Both the position numbers and the translations under genes were made by a program. The notes beneath the pieces are model-generated. The model was not told the origin of the DNA, made no database searches, and worked only from the letters and a program-made list of their open reading frames with translations. A DNA stretch of 64,000 bases from a virus. Shown piece by piece: positions 16,054-24,097 of this stretch (within the stretch, counting starts at the first letter, position 1; each line of letters opens with the position of its first letter). Location of the stretch: the IMG/VR virus record IMGVR_UViG_3300030333_008604, positions 1 to 64,000 of that record; one strand, written 5' to 3'.

Positions 16054-17663
16054 AAATCAAAATACGTGAAATAAAAGATCTAGCCGAAGCGCCAAAGGAC
16101 GATATCGAAAAAGATGTCAAAGCGGCAACATATTCTGATGCAGAACTAAAAAAACAAGCAGCTGCTAAAAAACTAGCCGCTAGAAAAGCAGCCGCAGAGA
16201 AGAAGTCCATAAAAGCAAAAACAGACCTTCTAGCAAGAAATAAAGTTAAAGCTGACAGGAAAGCCGCTGCAGATACTAAAGCTGCCAGGTTGCCAGCTTT
16301 TTTTACAATCTTTGACGAGGGCAATCAATTAAATGTTGAAGTTTCAGTACTTCATCCAGTAAAATCAGTACCTGTAAAAATACCAAAACTACAACAGAAG
16401 ATTACTAAAGTAGGTGATAAAAAGTCTCTTGGCAAATCTCTTAGTGGTTCGACACTCAAAGCGTTAGCAAATGATTTACAAGCGCTCGCAAAAATTATCA
16501 ACAAACCTGGAGAAGTTTTTAAATATGCTCCATTAAAAAATGATCAACAAATAATAAAGTGGGCCGCAAAAGCCGGCCAAAAGAATGCAAAAAAAGGTCT
16601 GAAAGAAATTCTTGGCGGCGATGTTGTAGCGGATGAGAGGGCTGCAGCCGAGGCCGCGGCTACATTGCTGGCGCTGCAACAAAAGAACCGTGAGGCTGAT
16701 GATAAGCGGTTTGATGCGATGGTAAACAAAGTACGAAAACGTATTCAGAATGTTGTGCCGAAAAAAGCAAAATTAAAACCTGACTTAAAAGCGCATATGA
16801 AATCTATGCATAAAAAGCTCAAAGCTATGAGTCTGCAGCAGCTATTAAAACAGGCTGACCAGCAAGCAGCAAGGCTGGAGCGCGCTGCCGCGGCTGTTGA
16901 TAAAACAGAAGTTGGTAATCTTGTTAAAAACGCCAACGCAGATGTTATTTTTCTTCGCTACGTTAATAAAAAAATGAACGTGGATATTAGAGAACGTCTA
17001 AAAGAAAAAGGAGTAGAGGTTCAGACAATGCAACAAGCATTGATTAAGATTTCTAATAAAGCAGACAAAGAAAGCGGGGCTGGTACGGGTGCCGATGAAG
17101 CCGGCGGTTTTGCTGGAAGTTCTCCTGATAAAATAAAATCTTTACTAAGAATGCCACAAATTAATTCTGGCAAGGCTGGAAGTGGAAGGTTTAAAGATCT
17201 TGATCCTAAAGATAAAATAAGATTTTCTAAATTTCTAGACTCTGTTTTTGACCCATGTGGAGAGCCAAGAAGTTTCTTTGATAGTCTCAAAGATGGAGGT
17301 TGCAAATTTGCTCATGCTATGGCAAGAGAGCTTATCAATGATCTCGATAAAGGGATTGGGTCTGGCCCAGACGGTTCTGACGCGCTTAGTCAGCTAGAAA
17401 AATCTCATTTCGCTAGGCTTGAAAAAAATCATAAAAATTACAAAAAAGAACCCGAGACTGCTCAAGCCGGCATGGATTCTGGCATGGTGGCAGAAGTTGT
17501 GCCGTCAGCCGATAAACACAGTTCGGTTACAAGAGGAAAAGAAGGCGCTGTGCGAACGTTTGACGAGACGATGCCTGCAGATCATTGGGCGGTAAGACAA
17601 GGTATCTGCGAACCAGGTGAATCAGTTAAAAGCTGCATGGCAAAAGCAGGAAAGGGGCGTTAG
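16050..17663 (+). CDS. Lys/Ala-rich hypothetical protein with LxE leader
   Basis: 537 residues. It starts KIKIREIKDLAE, another short leader ending in LxE, followed by a strongly Ala/Lys-rich helix (residues 20-75) of coiled-coil type. A compact segment around 90-180 and a Cys-containing region (DPCGEPRSFFDSLKDGGCKF, about 400-420) follow. The end contains ICEPGESVKSCMAKAGKG. No known domain is recognised. ATGA overlap with the 1834-residue gene indicates co-translation. Confidence 0.55.
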   Translation: MKIKIREIKDLAEAPKDDIEKDVKAATYSDAELKKQAAAKKLAARKAAAEKKSIKAKTDLLARNKVKADRKAAADTKAARLPAFFTIFDEGNQLNVEVSVLHPVKSVPVKIPKLQQKITKVGDKKSLGKSLSGSTLKALANDLQALAKIINKPGEVFKYAPLKNDQQIIKWAAKAGQKNAKKGLKEILGGDVVADERAAAEAAATLLALQQKNREADDKRFDAMVNKVRKRIQNVVPKKAKLKPDLKAHMKSMHKKLKAMSLQQLLKQADQQAARLERAAAAVDKTEVGNLVKNANADVIFLRYVNKKMNVDIRERLKEKGVEVQTMQQALIKISNKADKESGAGTGADEAGGFAGSSPDKIKSLLRMPQINSGKAGSGRFKDLDPKDKIRFSKFLDSVFDPCGEPRSFFDSLKDGGCKFAHAMARELINDLDKGIGSGPDGSDALSQLEKSHFARLEKNHKNYKKEPETAQAGMDSGMVAEVVPSADKHSSVTRGKEGAVRTFDETMPADHWAVRQGICEPGESVKSCMAKAGKGR

Positions 17664-17664
17664 C

Positions 17665-18366
17665 ATGAAAGTTACCAAATCAGAACTAGAGCAAATTATT
17701 GAAGAAGAAATGAATAACGTTCTTGATGAGCGGGTTGCGACATGGCCAAGCAAGGATGCGATAGGTGATGTTGTTCAAGCTTGGAGAAATTGGTTTCAAA
17801 TGGGAAATAGTGCAATAAGTGATTTGCAAAAAGCGATTCAAAAATTACCACAGGACGTTGATGCGAAAATTAAGTGCGATGAATGTCCTTCTGGATATAA
17901 AAATTTAAGTGCTAGTGGTATGGAGAGATCGATACCTATAAGATTTAGAAGTTTAGTAGAGAGCGTTGGAAACGATTTAAATGAACTTTTTGATCTAATT
18001 GAAAAACAAAAACCGCAAAAAAAGCCAATAGACGAGGGCGAGCTAGCTGACCGTAAATGGCAGGATAACCCGGCAAATCCTGACTCACCTTACCACGAAA
18101 AGCCTATAGCTGATCCGGATTCAAATGAAGATGATGCTGCTGAGCTTCGCTCGGGACTAGACTTAACTGGCTTTGAGCTAAGAAAAGAGCGCAACGGCTT
18201 CTATATTATTGATTCAGAAAGTGGTCAAAAAGTTCTAGGACCTTTTAAGTCTGAAGGTCAGGCAGAAGAAAGAAGAAATGATCCTGCCCTTAGAGATGAT
18301 TACGAAGCTGCAAAATCGATCTTAAGTAAGAGAATGGGAGATTTTAGCAGTGAGAAAAATATTTAA
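17665..18366 (+). CDS. Tagged hypothetical protein (KVTKSELEQIIEEE leader)
   Basis: 233 residues. The leader MKVTKSELEQIIEEEMNNVLDE is almost a paralogue of those of the genes at 18499 and 18827; the rest is unrelated. The body has a CDECPSG motif and a C-terminal part (about 160-215) where GLDLTGFELRKERNGFYIID resembles a small beta-rich domain. The start is ATG 17665, directly after the upstream stop; a longer reading frame only adds non-matching residues. Function unknown. Confidence 0.65.
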   Translation: MKVTKSELEQIIEEEMNNVLDERVATWPSKDAIGDVVQAWRNWFQMGNSAISDLQKAIQKLPQDVDAKIKCDECPSGYKNLSASGMERSIPIRFRSLVESVGNDLNELFDLIEKQKPQKKPIDEGELADRKWQDNPANPDSPYHEKPIADPDSNEDDAAELRSGLDLTGFELRKERNGFYIIDSESGQKVLGPFKSEGQAEERRNDPALRDDYEAAKSILSKRMGDFSSEKNI

Positions 18367-18381
18367 CAAGGAGATAAACCA

Positions 18382-18498
18382 ATGAAACAATTACTTAATA
18401 AACTAAAAAACTTATTCAGAAAGGCATGTTGTTGTGTTGAAAACTGCTGCAAGGCTTGTTGCGCGTGCTGTAGTTGTGTGAGCTGTGAAGGCTGTTAA
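18382..18498 (+). CDS. 38-residue protein with 12 cysteines
   Basis: A basic amphipathic start (MKQLLNKLKNLFRKA) is followed by a run with Cys at nearly every second residue, in CC and CxC patterns, ending EGC. It has a strong AAGGAG site and its TAA overlaps the next ATG (TAAATG). The cysteine density suggests metal binding (metallothionein-like) or, less likely, a disulphide-rich or lipidated peptide. It is too short for family assignment, but the ribosome site and spacing make it a real gene. Confidence 0.7.
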   Translation: MKQLLNKLKNLFRKACCCVENCCKACCACCSCVSCEGC

Positions 18499-18810
18499 AT
18501 GAAAGTCACAAAACTACAATTAAGACAAATCATTAAAGAAGAGTTAAAAGGTGTATTGGATGAACAAAAAAAAATTCATCCTATGCTTATTAAATTTTTG
18601 AAAATTCAACTAAATTCACACAAGATTAAAACAAGAGATGGCTCCGAAATGACTGTCGCACAAGCTATCAAGAAAGGACAGCCGCTTGAAGATTCATTTG
18701 ACGAATTTATTGCTGCCTGGCAACAAATGTATGACAAAGCACCAAACAATAAGATGAATCTGAGATTGGCTATTTCTGGCTGGCTGAAAAAAAGCAAGGC
18801 TTATAAATAA
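18499..18810 (+). CDS. Tagged hypothetical protein (KVTKLQLRQIIKEEL leader)
   Basis: 103 residues. The leader ending GVLDE closely matches the genes on both sides. The body is a small domain with DGSEMTVAQAIKKG and a helical C-terminus, not recognised. The start overlaps the Cys-rich gene's stop, implying translational coupling. It contains no membrane or catalytic motif. Confidence 0.6.
   Translation: MKVTKLQLRQIIKEELKGVLDEQKKIHPMLIKFLKIQLNSHKIKTRDGSEMTVAQAIKKGQPLEDSFDEFIAAWQQMYDKAPNNKMNLRLAISGWLKKSKAYK
18802..18809 (+). promoter_or_regulatory. Candidate T4-like late promoter element TATAAATA
   Basis: An exact match to the T4 late promoter core sits at the very end of the preceding gene, 18 bases before the ATG of the next. 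The window encodes a gp55-like late sigma factor, which in T4 reads this element. The element also encodes the Tyr-Lys end of a gene, so chance is possible. Confidence 0.3.
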
Positions 18811-18826
18811 TTACGGAAATGAATTA

Positions 18827-19384
18827 ATGAAAATCACAAAATCACAATTAAAGCAGATTATTCAAGAAGAGTTAGCAAGTGTTTTAAACGAATCTAATTT
18901 TTTTGATAATATGAGAGCTAAGCGTAAACGAGGCGAAAAACCTGCCAAGCCTGGAGATAAAGATTATCCAAGTGAAAAAGAATGGAAAAAGATTACAGCT
19001 GAAGACCTAGATGAAGATCTAATCCAAGAATTGTTAGATGACCCACGTACAAAAGTTTCTTGTAAAGAATTTTTGCAAAGAGGGGAAATGGATGAAGCAA
19101 AAACTCCCGCATGGCAGAGAAAGGCCGGTAAAAATAAAGAAGGTGGTTTAAATGCTGCTGGTCGTAAGTCATACGAAAAAGCAAATCCTGGATCTGATTT
19201 AAAAGCTCCTGTTTCTGCTAAACAAGCTAAGAAAAGTAAAGGCGGAAAAGCGGCCGGCCGTCGTAAATCATTTTGTGCTAGGATGTGCGGGATGAAGAAG
19301 AAAAATACCGGTGCTAAGGGTAAAAGAGATCCGGATAGCAGAATTAATAAATCCTTGAGAAAATGGGATTGCAATTGTCAATAA
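18827..19384 (+). CDS. Tagged protein with conserved basic Cys-containing phage C-terminal domain
   Basis: 185 residues. The leader MKITKSQLKQIIQEELASVLNE matches the two preceding tagged genes. The C-terminal part (about 100-185: GGLNAAGRKSYEKANPGSDL, then RRKSFCARMCGMKKK, then DPDSRINKSLRKWDCNC) resembles a domain I recall from many phage proteins (DUF6321-like, by memory) whose function is unknown. It is basic with spaced cysteines, suggesting zinc or nucleic acid binding. It ends four bases before the tmRNA. Confidence 0.7.
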   Translation: MKITKSQLKQIIQEELASVLNESNFFDNMRAKRKRGEKPAKPGDKDYPSEKEWKKITAEDLDEDLIQELLDDPRTKVSCKEFLQRGEMDEAKTPAWQRKAGKNKEGGLNAAGRKSYEKANPGSDLKAPVSAKQAKKSKGGKAAGRRKSFCARMCGMKKKNTGAKGKRDPDSRINKSLRKWDCNCQ

Positions 19385-19387
19385 CAT

Positions 19388-19739
19388 GGGGGTGAACTGG
19401 TATCGACTGAGTATTGAAAATATAGCGTGCAAGGCTGTGTGAGTGTGGCACAGTAAAAACACTCAACTTTTTAAACGCCAACGATAACGTTAGCTTTGAT
19501 TACGCCCTAGCGGCTTAATCATGGGGAGTGACAACGCCTTATTAACCAAAGATAGTCCCGCCGATGGTTCCCCTCCAGGGAGAGGCGGTCAAGTGGTTTT
19601 TCCAAGTTAGGCCCATAGGACAAACTTGGTGGTGCGCTCGGTGAGAAGTTTGTCAGAGTTCGTAAACTGACTAACCTTGTGAATGAACGCTATAGTAGAA
19701 ATATTTAGGACCCGGGTTCGACTCCCGGCACCTCCACCA
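19388..19739 (+). ncRNA. ssrA: Transfer-messenger RNA (tmRNA, one-piece)
   Basis: The 5' end GGGGGTGAACTGGTATCGAC is the conserved tmRNA start. The 3' end holds a T-arm (CCGGGTTCGACTCCCGG) and encoded CCA; GGGGGTG pairs with CACCTCC. The resume codon GCC at 19477 begins a tag reading frame, ANDNVSFDYALAA, ending TAA at 19516-19518. Its YALAA end is the usual proteolysis signal. The full length of 352 nt matches one-piece tmRNAs. A phage copy could rescue ribosomes on cleaved messages or redirect tagging. Identification is firm. Confidence 0.95.
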
Positions 19740-19752
19740 ACTATTTAATAAT

Positions 19753-22077
19753 ATGCAGAAATTATTTGAAAATTGGCGAAAATACAGTTTAGACGAAAAA
19801 AAGAAGCCTAAACAATCAAAAAAACGACCAAAAAAGAAGAAATCTAGCAGAAAACCGGGCGATCCTGTAATTTTAACTGATGAGAACTTCGCTAAAGAGG
19901 TTTTAGAGTCAAAAATTCCTGTTTTGGTTGATTTTTGGGCGCCTTGGTGTGGTCCATGCCGTCGTGTGAAACCCGAAATACAAGCTTTGGCGCAAGAATA
20001 TCGTGGTGTTGTAAAATTTGGCTTCCATGATGTTGGAGAATACCATAGTTTTACTGAAACTACTGGAAAATATGAAATTATGAGCCGAGGGATCCCAACA
20101 GTCCTATTATTTAAAAACGGTCAAGTCGTAGATAGGATAATTGGTGCAAGATCTAGAGAACAATACAAGCAAGCGCTTGATTTAGTCATGGGTAGCATAT
20201 CTCTTTCTGGTGGGCCTGAGGCTGAAAAACCTAAAACTTTGGAGCCACAGCAAAAAAACAAGCCGGAAGAGCCGGTTCAATCTACCGGAATGCTGGATCC
20301 AGAGCCTCAGGCTCCTATTGAGAAGCCGGTATCAATAAGAAAAGCCAGTAAAAGTGACCCTCTCCACGCACCAGGAACAGATTTCTTAAAATGGTCTGAT
20401 TTTCCGGAAGAATTAAAAAAATTAGCAATATTGAATAGAAAAAGATTCATTAAAGCCGGCAGTGAAATACCAGAAGACCCAACTGAGGCGGAGTGGTTTA
20501 ACGACAATGTGTCTTTCTGGGCGGACCGCGCAAGATATCAGTTCGGCTTAGCACACAATCACCAGGAACATTTGACATGGGGCTCAATAAAAACACCAGA
20601 GTCATTGGGATTTCAAACCAGATGGTACTCAGCAAAGCGAATACAGCGCGGCCATACAACTGATGGCACGCCAGTAGTTTGGGGCGTTAATGTAAACTCT
20701 AGGACGCGAGATAAAGAATTTTTAAAGTGGCCTGAAATTCAAAAAATGTTTCGGGAGCGCGGCGAGCCTGAATGTTGGGAACCTGGATGTGCTTGGCCTT
20801 TTGAAGGGGAGTGGCCAGGACAGCGTCCAATAACGAAGCAAGGTAAGACCAATGAAAACAAAATGCAAGAAATATTTGAAAACTGGCGCGCCGCTCAAGG
20901 GGCGTTAGATGAACATGGGAACAAAATGTCTCTCGGAGAGCCTTATGCTTGGAAAAGCGGTTTTGCTCCGGAAAAGTCACCCTTGTATCCGCTTATTATA
21001 AGTCATATAGAAGCTATTAAAGAAAAATATTTAAAGTCTTGGGAGTCCGGTCGCCGGCGAAAGAACGCGATTAGATTTATAATACACAACACAGACGCGT
21101 CTGGACTGGGGGAAGACCCCAACGCTTCTCTTCCGGAACTAGAAAAAGAATTAAAGCGACATGCAGGGGAACAAGAAGGTGCTAAAGAATACGCAAAGAT
21201 AATAAAACATTACGAAGATTTTTACGATAAAAGGATATATCCGCAATGTAAAAGTTTTTTTGAGAGTATAAAATTTAGCGTCACCGAAAAAGGCACGGCT
21301 TACGGTTTTTGGAAGCCAAGCAACCGATCAATAACGCTTAGCGTGAGATTTGTTGATCCAAAAGAGTTTGGAACACGTGCAGACCGACTTGGAAAGCTGC
21401 AATCGACTATGATACACGAACTTACACATGCTGCTGATTGGTGGTGGGGGCAAATCGTAGGCAATATTCCGGGCATGGATCCAGCCAGAAAACAAGGGGG
21501 ATTTTCAGATATTTCAAAATATGCATTATCAGACGCACAAACGGAATTAATCAAGAATTTGTACGAGATAGTTACGTATTACAGTCCGGAAGACGTCGCG
21601 CGCGCCGAACACGATGAATATGTTCGAGGCCAAGAGAGAAAAGATAGAGTTCCATATCATCGCGATATAACTGAAGTGTATGCGAACCTACAAGCAATTT
21701 TTTCAGCCGTTGGCGACGTCACTCTTAGGGACCTGAAGCGTGTTTGTCGTTTAAACAAGAATGATGCGAAATTAAAAAAGTTGAAACAAAAAAGAGTTTC
21801 TAGGAAAAATTTGAAAGCGATGGAAAAGGTTGAAGGAGAGATAAAGTGGGCCGAAAAAGTATTGAAAAAAACCGGCTGGGGGCCAGTCATCGTTAGACAA
21901 AAAGATGGAAGAATTGCGAACATGTTTATTAGAAACTTAGAATGCCGAGAAAGTTTTTTAAATTCAAAAAATGTTGATTTGTTGAATCAAGTTGCTTCAT
22001 TAAATGACGCTGGCGTTACTTTACCCAAACACACTAAAGATCCAGTTGGCAAAACCAAGCGCGCTTTAGCGGAATAA
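19753..22077 (+). CDS. Thioredoxin domain plus HExxH metallopeptidase-like domain, two internal tags
   Basis: 774 residues. Leader: MQKLFENWRKYSLDE. Residues 35-145 are thioredoxin: VLVDFWAPWCGPC (catalytic cysteines about 66 and 69) and RGIPTVLLF with the cis-proline. An unrecognised domain follows (residues 200-360). At Met-371 a second copy of the tag appears (KMQEIFENWRAAQGALDE), preceding a module with MIHELTHAADWW (about residue 555), a zinc-peptidase motif. The thioredoxin would act on disulphides. Repetition of the tag at both modules suggests gene fusion, possibly with an internal start at 20863. Peptidase activity is inferred from the motif. Confidence 0.8.
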   Translation: MQKLFENWRKYSLDEKKKPKQSKKRPKKKKSSRKPGDPVILTDENFAKEVLESKIPVLVDFWAPWCGPCRRVKPEIQALAQEYRGVVKFGFHDVGEYHSFTETTGKYEIMSRGIPTVLLFKNGQVVDRIIGARSREQYKQALDLVMGSISLSGGPEAEKPKTLEPQQKNKPEEPVQSTGMLDPEPQAPIEKPVSIRKASKSDPLHAPGTDFLKWSDFPEELKKLAILNRKRFIKAGSEIPEDPTEAEWFNDNVSFWADRARYQFGLAHNHQEHLTWGSIKTPESLGFQTRWYSAKRIQRGHTTDGTPVVWGVNVNSRTRDKEFLKWPEIQKMFRERGEPECWEPGCAWPFEGEWPGQRPITKQGKTNENKMQEIFENWRAAQGALDEHGNKMSLGEPYAWKSGFAPEKSPLYPLIISHIEAIKEKYLKSWESGRRRKNAIRFIIHNTDASGLGEDPNASLPELEKELKRHAGEQEGAKEYAKIIKHYEDFYDKRIYPQCKSFFESIKFSVTEKGTAYGFWKPSNRSITLSVRFVDPKEFGTRADRLGKLQSTMIHELTHAADWWWGQIVGNIPGMDPARKQGGFSDISKYALSDAQTELIKNLYEIVTYYSPEDVARAEHDEYVRGQERKDRVPYHRDITEVYANLQAIFSAVGDVTLRDLKRVCRLNKNDAKLKKLKQKRVSRKNLKAMEKVEGEIKWAEKVLKKTGWGPVIVRQKDGRIANMFIRNLECRESFLNSKNVDLLNQVASLNDAGVTLPKHTKDPVGKTKRALAE

Positions 22078-22117
22078 GTTAACTGTTTATTTAGCTGTTT
22101 ATGTACTATTTATTACT

Positions 22118-24097
22118 ATGGATGAAACTAAAATGAAAGATTTGTTCGAAAACTGGGATGAGTGGCTGGCTGAGGGCACCCTTGCTTCAAGAACTATGAA
22201 AAAATTTCAAGACAGGATCGACAGGCCTTGCCGAGAAAAAGCTGGATTACAAGCAAAATGGCCAGCGGCCAGGCCTGTCTCCAATGTAAAAAAGAAATAT
22301 AAGATACAGCTTGAGAACGCTGCGCGAGCTTGGAATGTTAAATCCAACACTTTCTTGTGTGATGTTTTCGGTGTGGGTAGCCGCGGAGCAGAGCAACACG
22401 AATACAATGTATTTAAAAGCGCAGTTCAAGCAAACATTTCTCCTTTAACAGGCATTCGCAGGAGCGCTGGGAAGGCCGGCCGAACGTGGCTTCGTGCCGA
22501 AATAGCTAAAGATAATATTGGGTGGCGATTGATCTGGAACTTTTGGACTGGCGGGAAGGAGGATTATGGCTCATTGCCTGATGAAACTATCAAACAATAT
22601 GCTGACCAAGTTTTTGCTGGGAGTATGTCAATTCAAGATGTGCTCGCAGACGTAATAGTTCTGTACAAGGACAACTTAAAAACCGGAAGATATCCAGCTA
22701 AAAAAACAGTCGGTGCAGAGAGTGGTGTTACTGACGAGGCTGCCTCTGGGTTATTACAACAACTAGCTGATTGGATGCTAAGAACTAAATACGGATTAAG
22801 TCTCGCTGATAAAACCGCCCCGGGGGGGCTTGTAGATTGTCCTAGCGGAAATTGTGAAGGACAGATGGTTGTTAACGGCGACAAGCCTATGTGGAATATG
22901 CGTGATATTAACAAATTAAAGAGGTATGCTAAATACAAACATGAGCGATTACTGCCATCATGGGCTAGAGTAAAAATGTCCGGTGGGGGCATGTTTGACA
23001 TCGAAACTTTAACACCTGAGCAGATGGATTCAATAAAACGCCTTGTAAATAAGAAAGGTGGTTCTGGCATACAAAGTTATCATCAAGGATACAAATCTCG
23101 CGCCGGAAGAATGAGCACCAAAGCAAGAAAAGGTGGCGGCAATGGAGATTTTGCAATTATTCACAGTTCGACAACTTCAAGCCCATGGAAAACAGCTGAC
23201 GTGCTTGGTGCAAAAAAATTATCGACTCATTATGAAATTTCTTTTGGTGGTGTAATATACAAATATTTTGATCGCAGTGTAATGTGTAAACACACTGGCG
23301 GTACCGTTGACGGCGCCGGTTTTAACACAGCGTCGGTAGGAATCGACTTAACAGGAAAGCCGGCTACTCACACTGGCGCGCAAGCATCGGCTCTTCGAAG
23401 CTTATTGAAGAGTTTGCAGTTGGATACTAAAACGGTGGCAGATGGCGGCAAAAAGAAACGCGGCTGGCTTTCTACTGCAAAAACAGTACAGAATCAAGGT
23501 TTTACAGCCGTTGGTCACATGAACGTACAAATGAATCGTGCCGATCCTGGGACGGGGATGCTGCAAAGCCTGCCAAATAAACAAACCGTTCAAAGAAGCG
23601 GGGGTGTTGGTAAGCACTCATCTGACAGTAATCGTCTACACTGGCTTGGACAACGACGTCGACAGAGAGCGCTAGAATATTGGATAAACGTGGGAAAGCT
23701 CCCATCCGGCACTACAAGAGAAGAAGCCTTTAAAGGAAGAAAGGGAAAAAGGCTTTATGATGAATATAGAAACAAGGAAAAGCTCAGAGATCTCGTTAGA
23801 CGGCATGCCAAGAGGGCAAAAAGAGCAATATCTAAAAAACTAAGAAAAAAAGATCCTCGATATAAAGTAGGCCTGAAGTCCTTTAAAGCTGGAGATAGAA
23901 GATTTCTAAAACAGAAAGACTTGGGCGTCAGGCACTTTCGTGTTGCTATTAATACCTGGAAACAAATCGGGTCCGGATATGCCTCTAGTAGAGCCGATCA
24001 GGAATATCGGCCGGGAACTTTAGTTATAAATGAACAAATCACAAAAATAATAGAAGAAGAGATTACACGAGTATTATTGGAGAAAAACAATGAGTGA
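22118..24097 (+). CDS. Tagged N-acetylmuramoyl-L-alanine amidase, second in the genome
   Basis: 659 residues. The N-terminal tag is MKDLFENWDEWLAE; the C-terminus carries the other tag type (ITKIIEEEITRVLLE), so it has one family at each end. An amidase_2-like domain lies about residues 340-480: FAIIHSSTT (zinc His about 349), STHYEISFGGVIYKYFD, FNTASVGIDL, then VGHMNVQMNRADPG giving the second His and the Asp. The N-terminal third and the basic C-terminal third are unrecognised. If carried in the virion it could open the cell wall at infection. Domain order and both motif ends fit AmpD-like enzymes; activity is untested. Confidence 0.72.
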   Translation: MDETKMKDLFENWDEWLAEGTLASRTMKKFQDRIDRPCREKAGLQAKWPAARPVSNVKKKYKIQLENAARAWNVKSNTFLCDVFGVGSRGAEQHEYNVFKSAVQANISPLTGIRRSAGKAGRTWLRAEIAKDNIGWRLIWNFWTGGKEDYGSLPDETIKQYADQVFAGSMSIQDVLADVIVLYKDNLKTGRYPAKKTVGAESGVTDEAASGLLQQLADWMLRTKYGLSLADKTAPGGLVDCPSGNCEGQMVVNGDKPMWNMRDINKLKRYAKYKHERLLPSWARVKMSGGGMFDIETLTPEQMDSIKRLVNKKGGSGIQSYHQGYKSRAGRMSTKARKGGGNGDFAIIHSSTTSSPWKTADVLGAKKLSTHYEISFGGVIYKYFDRSVMCKHTGGTVDGAGFNTASVGIDLTGKPATHTGAQASALRSLLKSLQLDTKTVADGGKKKRGWLSTAKTVQNQGFTAVGHMNVQMNRADPGTGMLQSLPNKQTVQRSGGVGKHSSDSNRLHWLGQRRRQRALEYWINVGKLPSGTTREEAFKGRKGKRLYDEYRNKEKLRDLVRRHAKRAKRAISKKLRKKDPRYKVGLKSFKAGDRRFLKQKDLGVRHFRVAINTWKQIGSGYASSRADQEYRPGTLVINEQITKIIEEEITRVLLEKNNE

